Positions 57,896 through 64,000 of a DNA stretch of 64,000 nt are shown in pieces. Origin of the DNA: Cymbomonas tetramitiformis (lineage: Eukaryota; Chlorophyta; Pyramimonadophyceae; Pyramimonadales; Pyramimonadaceae); contig LGRX02024700.1 of the NCBI GenBank assembly GCA_001247695.2, forward strand, positions 31,648 to 95,647, written 5' to 3'. The first letter of the stretch is position 1, and each line of letters begins with the position of its first letter. A program made the translations under genes and the position numbers. The notes beneath the pieces are model-generated. The model was not told where the DNA came from. It saw nothing but the letters and a program-made list of their open reading frames with translations, and ran no database searches.

Positions 57896-59218
57896 ATGCA
57901 GTTCGCTGCCGCCGTTCGCGGGGCCGTTACGAGCGGTATTGGTTTGCATAGCGTTGCCGGCGACGCGTGCGGCATGCGCGCACTAGCCGAATTACAAGTC
58001 GAGCTGCCTTCGTCGGTAGACAAAACGGGTCTGGCGCAGGAGCTGCTTCGCTGCGACACGGCTCTTTGCGATATGCAATCGTGCGCGTCGCAAGCAATAC
58101 CCGATGACAAATTAAAGGGCCTCGCGCGTTTATTCGACCCCAGAGGGGACACGTGCGGGCTCGACGCGCTCACCTATCTGGCATGCGTTTTGCGCGTGGC
58201 TAGCCTAAAATGCGACGCGTTCAGCGCCGTGATGCCGGACAGCGTCGCGACGGAGCACAAAATCGCGTTCCTGCTCGAGTCCATCGTAAATGCCGAAACA
58301 AACAGACACCGCGATGGCAGCCGGCATGTTTTAAATTGCGTAAAAAACGACACGCTCCAGCGCGTCATGCAGGATTGGTTTACGACCATGGCGACACGTC
58401 CGGATTCGGTGGAATGCGCGCGCGAGCTGTTGATGCTTAGCGTCGCGATCACGCAAAGCACCAACATAGAAAAACGGTTGGTGACGGCCGCGCTTGACCG
58501 CTGCCGCGACCTGCAAAAACGCAACGAGCTGCACGTGCTGTTGGAGCGCCGAAGGCGCAACCCACGCATCGGGTGCGCGCACGAAGGTGCGTGCGGGCAC
58601 GGGTTACGACGAGCGGCGCGCGAACGTTTGACCGCGCCAGTGCCCGACGATCTGTATCAGATCGCGATGGAGTACCTGATCGCTTCCCGCGCCGCTCCGG
58701 CGATGTGGGGGCGCGATCTGACCGAGGACGCGCTGAGGCGGTCCGCGCTGGCCTTCAAACGCAACCCTGCGAGCAACGTCGTCGCTAGGGTAGCGCCCGA
58801 GTTGGCCAACGCGATCCGAGGACGCTCGCGATCACTGGTGGAGGGCGCTCACAGCGACGCGGACGGCGCGCTCGCGTGGGAGCTGGGGCTTCTGGTTTTG
58901 GCGTACGACTGCGACCAGGCGGCCAGAGCGGAATGGCTTTCGTCGTACTTCGTGGACGGCGATCTGGAGCCCGAGCACGGCCTCGAGCGCCTGCGACGCT
59001 TCAGAACCAGCTCGCCGCGACACGCGCCGCTGTTGCTTCAGCTGCAAGGGGCGTGGTACCTTTGCGACGCGCGCAGCGACGCCTGTGTGCGCATGCCCGA
59101 CGCCTGGTGCGCCATGCACGAGTGGTGTCGCACGGTGTTGCACGACCTGCACGGCATGCCGCGTCGGGGCGTGGATCTGAGCGCGCATCTGCGATCCGTG
59201 CTGCCGATCCAGGTTTGA
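57896..59218 (+). CDS. Helical hypothetical protein, 440 aa
   Basis: ATG at 57,896, about 20 bases after TATTTATA; that is short, so the next ATG (57,974) is a possible alternative start. Almost entirely helical, Ala/Arg/Leu-rich, with scattered Cys. A CAHEGACGHGLRR segment near 225-240 may bind a metal. No domain is recognised. Position between the surface-protein gene and the 293-aa gene suggests a virion or assembly role, but nothing in the sequence proves it. GC-rich and intact. Confidence 0.5.
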   Translation: MQFAAAVRGAVTSGIGLHSVAGDACGMRALAELQVELPSSVDKTGLAQELLRCDTALCDMQSCASQAIPDDKLKGLARLFDPRGDTCGLDALTYLACVLRVASLKCDAFSAVMPDSVATEHKIAFLLESIVNAETNRHRDGSRHVLNCVKNDTLQRVMQDWFTTMATRPDSVECARELLMLSVAITQSTNIEKRLVTAALDRCRDLQKRNELHVLLERRRRNPRIGCAHEGACGHGLRRAARERLTAPVPDDLYQIAMEYLIASRAAPAMWGRDLTEDALRRSALAFKRNPASNVVARVAPELANAIRGRSRSLVEGAHSDADGALAWELGLLVLAYDCDQAARAEWLSSYFVDGDLEPEHGLERLRRFRTSSPRHAPLLLQLQGAWYLCDARSDACVRMPDAWCAMHEWCRTVLHDLHGMPRRGVDLSAHLRSVLPIQV

Positions 59219-59227
59219 TATTCCAAG

Positions 59228-59236
59228 GTATAAATA
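59228..59236 (+). promoter_or_regulatory. TATA box of the 293-aa protein gene
   Basis: GTATAAATA about 30 bases before the ATG at 59,263. Confidence 0.55.
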
Positions 59237-59262
59237 GCACGGTGCCACGCTAGGGCGTAACC

Positions 59263-60273
59263 ATGTACAACCCCGTGACACCGCAGGCGGCCGTTGTGGT
59301 CAACGGCTACTTGGATCTGCAAGATCTGAGCAGACGCGACGCGTCCAGCGGCGACATCTACACCGGTGGAGCAGCGAGCCAGGACGAGAAGTTCAGCGTC
59401 ATGATGCACGATCTGGTTTTTAGGAATCCGTCCAACAATCGAACAAAACGCGTAGTCGATAAAACGTGCGGGAAACCGCGATTGAACGTTTACTCCTCCT
59501 TCTCCGACAAAAAAAAGATTGACCAAAAAATGTCGACACCGTGGTATTCCGCGGACGTGCCCGTGTTCGTGGGACTCAGTCTGACCACCATGCCTTATTC
59601 GGACGCCAAGTCGCGTAGAAGCAGTCAGGTGGCCATCCGCGTGGCCGGTTCGGACACTATCATCAACACCGGTGAATGTGTCATAGAGGTCGGCGACGTG
59701 TTATGCTGGGACGCGCCCGAATCTACCGACAAATTCACCGCACGAAAAACAAGTCACGGCAAACGCGCAAAAATCGATGGCAACCGATTGACCGCAGAAA
59801 TAATGCCCGAACAGGACTTCATGAAACGTTACAACAAGCTTCCCGAGCGCGACCGCGAAAAACTTGCGCGCTCAAGACGGTTTTGCACCGCTATTTCGCA
59901 CGCGATGCCGATGCAAAAGTAAGTCGCTTACCATTCCGTGCGTCGTTCCGACGCTATCGTGCGCTGCAAGGTGACTGACGGTGGAGGGGGGGGTGCCTTG
60001 GGTCGTCTGCGCGCAGCGTGGATATACTGTTACGGCATTTTCATTAGGCATATGTCCAAGGACGCGCAGAAACCTGAAGACAATGCGCGACCGTCAGTCC
60101 CCGGCGGCGTGGCGCGTGCATTCACCCCCGCGGAGTCCGCGCGCGTGGACCAGATGCTGCGTTTGCAGCGTGGTCTGATTTACCTCGAGCAACACCTGAT
60201 ACAGGTGGATCCAGATGCTCTGCGCGCAAATAACGTCATGCCCGGGTTGTTCCATACGGAAAAGAGGCCTTGA
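59263..60273 (+). CDS. Strand-rich hypothetical protein, 293 aa, two exons
   Basis: Exon 1 is 59,263-59,918 and exon 2 is 60,048-60,273. Without splicing the protein would stop one codon after the donor. The N-terminal 90 residues alternate short strands and loops. Residues about 100-165 contain VPVFVGLSLTT, VAIRVAGSD and a final GECVIEVGDVLCW. This pattern of strands ending in a GD-turn-aromatic is common in small phage and viral capsid or decoration proteins and in some enzyme barrels. Exon 2 adds a helical, basic C-terminus. No family is assigned. Confidence 0.5.
59919..60047 (+). other. Predicted 129-base spliceosomal intron
   Basis: Canonical donor GTAAGTCG, branch-like GTGACTGAC about 75 bases before the end, acceptor TTTTCATTAG. 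The split codon (two bases in exon 1, one in exon 2) restores an open frame of 73 further residues that has no promoter of its own. Confidence 0.6.
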
Positions 60274-60448
60274 CGCGGAAAGGCGTGTGGTCGTCACTTT
60301 GCGATCGCCGATGCCCTGTGTGAAAAGACATCGTGCTATATAAAAACCTTACCGCGCCGTATTATCGGGTACGCTTTACATATTTAAGTTTTGCACAAAG
60401 CGTATGACGTGGCCCTGTCGTGATTCGTAAATAATTAAGCCGTCCGTT
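60274..60448. promoter_or_regulatory. Promoter region of the ankyrin-RING gene
   Basis: TATATAAAA at 60,337-60,345 and a second ACATATTTAAG at about 60,376-60,386; the latter is at the usual distance from the ATG at 60,449. Confidence 0.45.
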
Positions 60449-62980
60449 ATGCGTGGATCGACGCGATACGACGAGCGTCCCCCCGTTGGCCGCATCCATA
60501 GCTTTTCAAATATAAAAGACAAAAAAACATTCGCCGATAATGGGCGCCCAGCACCACCGCTGTTCACACGAACAAGCATGTTTTCCGACGACGCCATAAT
60601 TCAGGCGCTAACTTCCATAAATCGCACGGAGTCGGTCGACGCGTGTCACGTAAACGTGTGTCGCACCATACCCGTTGCCGCGCGTTACAGTCGAGACGAT
60701 GGACGCACCCTGTTGCACATGGCCGCGGCCAGCAATCTACGATTCGTGTGCGCGGCGTTGCTTCGCACGGGCGTGTCCCCGTCCGCGCTTTGCAAACAGC
60801 GCTGCACCGCGCTTCACACCGCCGCGACCTACGGGGATCGCGCGCTCGTGCGATTGTTGGCGCGTAGCCACCGACCTGCGATCAGATGTCAAGACCAACA
60901 CGGCAATTTTCCGTTGCACGTGGCGATGATGCGAGACAAACCGGAGATCGCGAAGACGTTATTGCAGTACGGCGCAAAAATCGATGAACGTAACTACGAG
61001 GGCCAGACCGCGTTACACCTGGCGTGCTATCAGGGCAACGCGCGCGTCGCGCAACTCGTAATCGACCGGTACGACGCGACCGTCGTGAACGTGGACAGGG
61101 TGGGCAACTCGGCACTGCATTACGCAGCGCGCTGCAAAACTGATATATGCGTACTGGTTTGTCTGCGCGACCTGCACGCAAGCAAAATACGCGACTGCGT
61201 CGAGCTGCGCAACAATTTTGGTATGACCGCGTTGCACGTGGCGGCGGAGCACGCGAACGTCCAAACCGTACGCACGCTGAAACGGTTTGGTGCCGACCCC
61301 TCATCCTTGTGCGGTCGGGATTGCACCGCGATCGACTTGTGCGCGCGCATCGCAGCTACGGCGCCGCCACGCACGGTAGCCTCCAGCGCGACGGACGCCG
61401 CACCCGTAAAGAGCTCGCGCGTAATCGAGTGCATCAGGGCGCTGCGGGGCATGGGCGTACCGCTGAGGACGGATCGCACCACCGCCCTGCACACCGCCTG
61501 TCGCGCCGCTCGAATGTCTGTCGCTGTCGTGCAGGCGCTGATGCGCATGGATCCGACATTAAAAAACGCGGTGGACACCGACGGATTCACACCGATCATG
61601 CTAGCCGCGAGGAACGCGGGTACCAGCGCCGAGACCACGAACGTGGTGCTGGCCCTTATGGACGCTGGCGTCGACGTCGGCATACGCGACACGTGCGGCA
61701 TGAATCTCGCAATGACGCTCGTCGCCACTGGCAACAGCGCGCTTTTCAAAGTTCTCAGTAAACGACACCCCGCGACGCACCACGCCGACGTCGCACACTC
61801 CGGTGCCAACATTTTGCACTACGCTGCCAGCGGACAGAACGTCCCTCTGTGGCACGAGGTGCTTCGGGTCGCGACGTCCGGGTGTAACCTTACCAACGCG
61901 TGCGATCATCTGCGGCGAACGTGCCATCATTACGCCGCGCTCACCGCCAGCTATGCCGTGGCAGAGGCCGTGATGCACGCGCTGCCACGGCTGCTGCCTT
62001 GCGTCGATTCGCACGGAGCCACGCCGCTGCATCTGGCGACGCAGTCCGCATGCGACGACGCGGTTGTCTTGCCGAAACTCGTGTTGTACGCGGACAAACT
62101 CGATATCGACGCGAGGACCATGATCGGTAACACCGCCTTGCATTTGGCGGTTATGCAGCGACAGCATGAGCGGGCGACGCGCCTGCTACAGCTAGGCGCG
62201 GACGTGGACATCTGCAACCTCGACGCCGAGTCGGCGCTGACGTTGGCCGTGCGCGAGGGCGACGCGAACACCGTCCGCGCGATGTACGCAAGGCATCAGC
62301 AGGGCAAGGCTTTTCGCACGAACGTCTGTAACGAGTCGCCGGTGCACGTGGCCGCGCGCGCCGGTAACGTGGTGATTCTGGAAGTTTTGATTGTCGATCG
62401 TCCCACGCTGGGTCGTAAGTTGCTGAACCAGCTTAACCGAGAGTCCTGCACACCGCTGCACTGCGCGATCGTGGCACAGCAAGTCGCCGCCGTCAAGCTG
62501 CTGATCGATCACGGGGCGGACGTGCACGTACGCGATCGCAACGACGACGACGCCGCGCAGTTGGCCGCGGCGACCCGCAACGCCGTCATAGCTACCATGA
62601 TCCAAAACGCACCCAAAAGAATTTTTCATAATGGGCGTTCACGCCACGTGCGTCCATCGCCGCGCGTGAATCAGAGTTCGACAACAACGCCAGACAACAA
62701 CGCGCCGGAAGATTTGGACGATCTGGTCGATTACATCGAGGGTCGGCCGAAACGGACTCGCAAAACAAGCGAACAGCGCGATACGGCGCAAGCCGTGCGT
62801 GCCTCTGACAGTGAACGGTACGAACGACCAACCTGCGTGGTGTGTCTGAACGCGGATCCGGATACGGTGCTGATGCCTTGTTTTCACATGCACACATGCA
62901 GCGCGTGCAGCGCGCGCGTAGGTGTATGTCCGATATGCAAGACCGCCGTGCACGATAAACGTAGGGTTTTTAAGGATTAA
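60449..62980 (+). CDS. Ankyrin-repeat protein with C-terminal RING finger (probable E3 ubiquitin ligase)
   Basis: 843 aa. From about residue 85 to 715 there are more than a dozen ankyrin repeats, several with the full G-x-TALHxA or TPLHxAxxxG-x-x-x-x-V-x-x-LL pattern (QTALHLACYQGNARVAQL, GMTALHVAAEHANVQTV and SCTPLHCAI). After a linker, residues about 796-838 form a C3HC4 RING of the IAP type: CVVCLN, PCFHMHTCSAC, CPICKTAV. Ankyrin repeats would bind substrates and the RING would recruit an E2 enzyme. Poxviruses and other large DNA viruses use ankyrin/F-box or ankyrin/RING proteins to degrade host factors; that use here is inferred. An AATAAA lies 54 bases after the stop. Confidence 0.8.
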   Translation: MRGSTRYDERPPVGRIHSFSNIKDKKTFADNGRPAPPLFTRTSMFSDDAIIQALTSINRTESVDACHVNVCRTIPVAARYSRDDGRTLLHMAAASNLRFVCAALLRTGVSPSALCKQRCTALHTAATYGDRALVRLLARSHRPAIRCQDQHGNFPLHVAMMRDKPEIAKTLLQYGAKIDERNYEGQTALHLACYQGNARVAQLVIDRYDATVVNVDRVGNSALHYAARCKTDICVLVCLRDLHASKIRDCVELRNNFGMTALHVAAEHANVQTVRTLKRFGADPSSLCGRDCTAIDLCARIAATAPPRTVASSATDAAPVKSSRVIECIRALRGMGVPLRTDRTTALHTACRAARMSVAVVQALMRMDPTLKNAVDTDGFTPIMLAARNAGTSAETTNVVLALMDAGVDVGIRDTCGMNLAMTLVATGNSALFKVLSKRHPATHHADVAHSGANILHYAASGQNVPLWHEVLRVATSGCNLTNACDHLRRTCHHYAALTASYAVAEAVMHALPRLLPCVDSHGATPLHLATQSACDDAVVLPKLVLYADKLDIDARTMIGNTALHLAVMQRQHERATRLLQLGADVDICNLDAESALTLAVREGDANTVRAMYARHQQGKAFRTNVCNESPVHVAARAGNVVILEVLIVDRPTLGRKLLNQLNRESCTPLHCAIVAQQVAAVKLLIDHGADVHVRDRNDDDAAQLAAATRNAVIATMIQNAPKRIFHNGRSRHVRPSPRVNQSSTTTPDNNAPEDLDDLVDYIEGRPKRTRKTSEQRDTAQAVRASDSERYERPTCVVCLNADPDTVLMPCFHMHTCSACSARVGVCPICKTAVHDKRRVFKD

Positions 62981-63033
62981 CGATTGACGTTCGCTAGCCG
63001 GACCTACTTTATTAATTTTAAAGTCAAATTTGG

Positions 63034-63039
63034 AATAAA
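63034..63039 (+). terminator. AATAAA polyadenylation signal of the ankyrin-RING gene
   Basis: AATAAA 54 bases after the stop codon, in an AT-rich stretch. Confidence 0.5.
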
Positions 63040-63558
63040 AGTTACTTCGTCAAACGCGCCAGTAGAACACTTTTACATTGTTGATACTTTTTACGTAGTT
63101 GAGTATTACTATTACAACTTAAAACAAGAATTAAGGATTGACGACGATTAACGATCTGTAATCCGCTTCCGCATTCAAGAACCATGCTATATTACGTGCA
63201 CTTGCCCGTTACTTACTAGCTCTTTTTTGTGATTGCGATTGTAAATCACGCGCCGCTTTGCTTAGTGCCGTTCGCTTTTTCTATTGAGCGTGCACATGTT
63301 TGCCGACATCGTGTATTTGGTGTACGAGGCCCGTGGCGTATGATACCGGCGTGCAGAAACATATGCATTTGTATGTTGCACGTTGCCTAGTTACGTACGC
63401 GTTAGCACGGGATGGATTACACAGCCCAACCGACACAAATTTAATTTTAGGATGAAAAGCAAGTTCGAAGTTGCTAGCCACACCGCTCGCACCTGTTTTT
63501 CCTAGGCATTTAAAATTAGCGAGTGCTACGTAACGCCAAAACCCGACATATCCCGATA
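63040..63558. other. Intergenic or unrecognised region
   Basis: About 520 bases. A 66-aa minus-strand frame (63,281-63,481) exists but has no supporting promoter or motif. I see nothing certain. Confidence 0.35.
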
Positions 63559-63825
63559 TCAGCTCGATCGTCTACGTGCTGCGCGTTCCTCTGTTTGCTC
63601 ACGCCTGACTTCAGTTATATTTCTCGGAAACATCCATTTCCCATCATGATCGGAACCTTTGTGACGACATAGAGGGCAAACTGCTAGGTCTTTCGGTACA
63701 CATATGGCGTGCATGGTTTTCTCACATTGTCGACACATGACCTTGTCAAAGTCGGTACACACGGCGATCCCCTCGGTGACAACGTACGGTGACCGGTCAA
63801 CAAAAAGGCTTCGCCGTATCAGCAA
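63559..63825 (-). CDS. Small RING-like zinc protein
   Basis: The frame is open from about 63,825 with no ATG until 63,738, so the true start is uncertain: 59 aa from the ATG, longer with a non-ATG or spliced start. It contains CRQC, then HAIC, then CPLCR, a compact zinc-binding pattern like the second half of a RING finger. An upstream Cys (residue 23 of the open frame) could complete the set. A TATA-like GTATAAAATATATTG lies at about 63,846-63,860 on this strand, which supports transcription across the longer frame. A link to ubiquitination is possible but unproven. Confidence 0.45.
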   Translation of the reverse strand: MLIRRSLFVDRSPYVVTEGIAVCTDFDKVMCRQCEKTMHAICVPKDLAVCPLCRHKGSDHDGKWMFPRNITEVRREQTEERAARRRSS

Positions 63826-63845
63826 ATGCAGCGGACAAATGCGCA

Positions 63846-63860
63846 GTCAATATATTTTAT
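63846..63860 (-). promoter_or_regulatory. TATA-like box before the RING-like gene
   Basis: Minus-strand GTATAAAATATATTG, 20-35 bases before the open frame and about 110 before its first ATG. Confidence 0.4.
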
Positions 63861-64000
63861 ACGTAAGGCCATACGGTATGGTGGAAAAAAGCTACAGTTA
63901 CTAGTTAGGTCAAAAGGCGAGAAATTATATACAAGCATAGATAGTTTGATAAAAAAACAGCAAATCACAAAGAACAGCCAGTGAGTAACGTGCAAGTGCA

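Larger units (their letters stand above)
24900..64000. mobile_element. Large DNA virus-like region (endogenous virus or provirus, left part)
   Basis: From here to the window end genes are densely packed on both strands, mostly without similarity to the transposons on the left. They include viral hallmark functions: delta-type DNA polymerase, XPG-like nuclease, RNA polymerase-like protein, ankyrin-RING protein and T5orf172 protein. Short intergenic spaces, TATA boxes at a fixed distance from starts and a few short introns are consistent throughout. No transposable element interrupts the block. The right border is outside the window. Lineage is unclear; Nucleocytoviricota and Mirusviricota both combine such genes. 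Confidence 0.7.

Noticed and set aside
63281..63481. 66-codon minus-strand frame
   Set aside because: No TATA box at the usual distance, no motif, and the surrounding region has stops in all frames; likely chance.
1..64000. tRNA, rRNA genes and CRISPR arrays
   Set aside because: No cloverleaf-like or rRNA-like segment and no spaced direct repeats of CRISPR type were recognised by eye; short tRNAs could still be missed without a search tool.

Overview
The window is eukaryotic nuclear DNA with two parts. Roughly 1-24,900 looks like a host chromosome crowded with transposable elements and holding at least one intron-containing gene. Roughly 24,900-64,000 is a dense block of genes typical of a large double-stranded DNA virus. 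It carries a delta-type family B DNA polymerase, an XPG/FEN1-like nuclease, an RNA polymerase beta-prime-like active-site protein, a T5orf172 (GIY-YIG-like) protein, a DOT1-like methyltransferase, a J-domain protein, an F-box-like protein, an ankyrin-RING protein, several membrane proteins and a repetitive secreted or surface protein. I read it as the left part of an endogenous or provirus-like large DNA virus joined to host DNA. A chimeric assembly would look the same from sequence alone. I cannot name the host, and the viral lineage is open: no major capsid protein, terminase or primase-helicase is recognisable here.

Host part. Positions 1-3,020 hold a decayed retroelement with an RNase H domain, a zinc-binding motif and an NPPF-type methyltransferase-like region. 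Positions 8,841-15,884 are a gag-only LTR element with a TCCTT target duplication. A second gag-only LTR element (11,672-15,427, target duplication AAAAC) is nested in it. The outer element splits an AT-hook open reading frame (8,513-8,840 and 15,890 onward). Positions 16,967-20,159 are a hAT DNA transposon with clear terminal inverted repeats and an 8-bp target duplication (GGATTTAG); its transposase is broken. Positions 20,708 to about 24,000 contain a multi-exon host gene of unknown function.

Viral part. Genes are closely packed on both strands. Many have a TATA-like box about 45-55 bases before the start codon. Four genes show convincing spliceosomal introns of 75-164 bases that keep frame: the nuclease, the 244-aa protein at 32,417, the DNA polymerase and the 293-aa protein at 59,263. 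Base composition alternates between GC-rich genes (polymerase and most genes after 47 kb) and AT-rich minus-strand genes (26.8-29.8, 36.6-37.3 and 40.6-46.8 kb). The AT-rich set includes a family of small paralogues.

How the genes fit together. The polymerase and flap nuclease would copy the genome. The RNA polymerase-like protein suggests the virus makes some of its own transcripts, while introns and TATA boxes point to use of host nuclear transcription and splicing. F-box-like and RING proteins point to control of host ubiquitination, and the DOT1-like protein to methyl transfer, perhaps on chromatin. A portal-like 443-aa protein (tentative) beside a long repetitive secreted protein suggests a virion module at 48-60 kb. 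One gene in that module carries an apparent single-base frameshift (about 49,995), so either the copy is starting to decay or the assembly has a homopolymer error.
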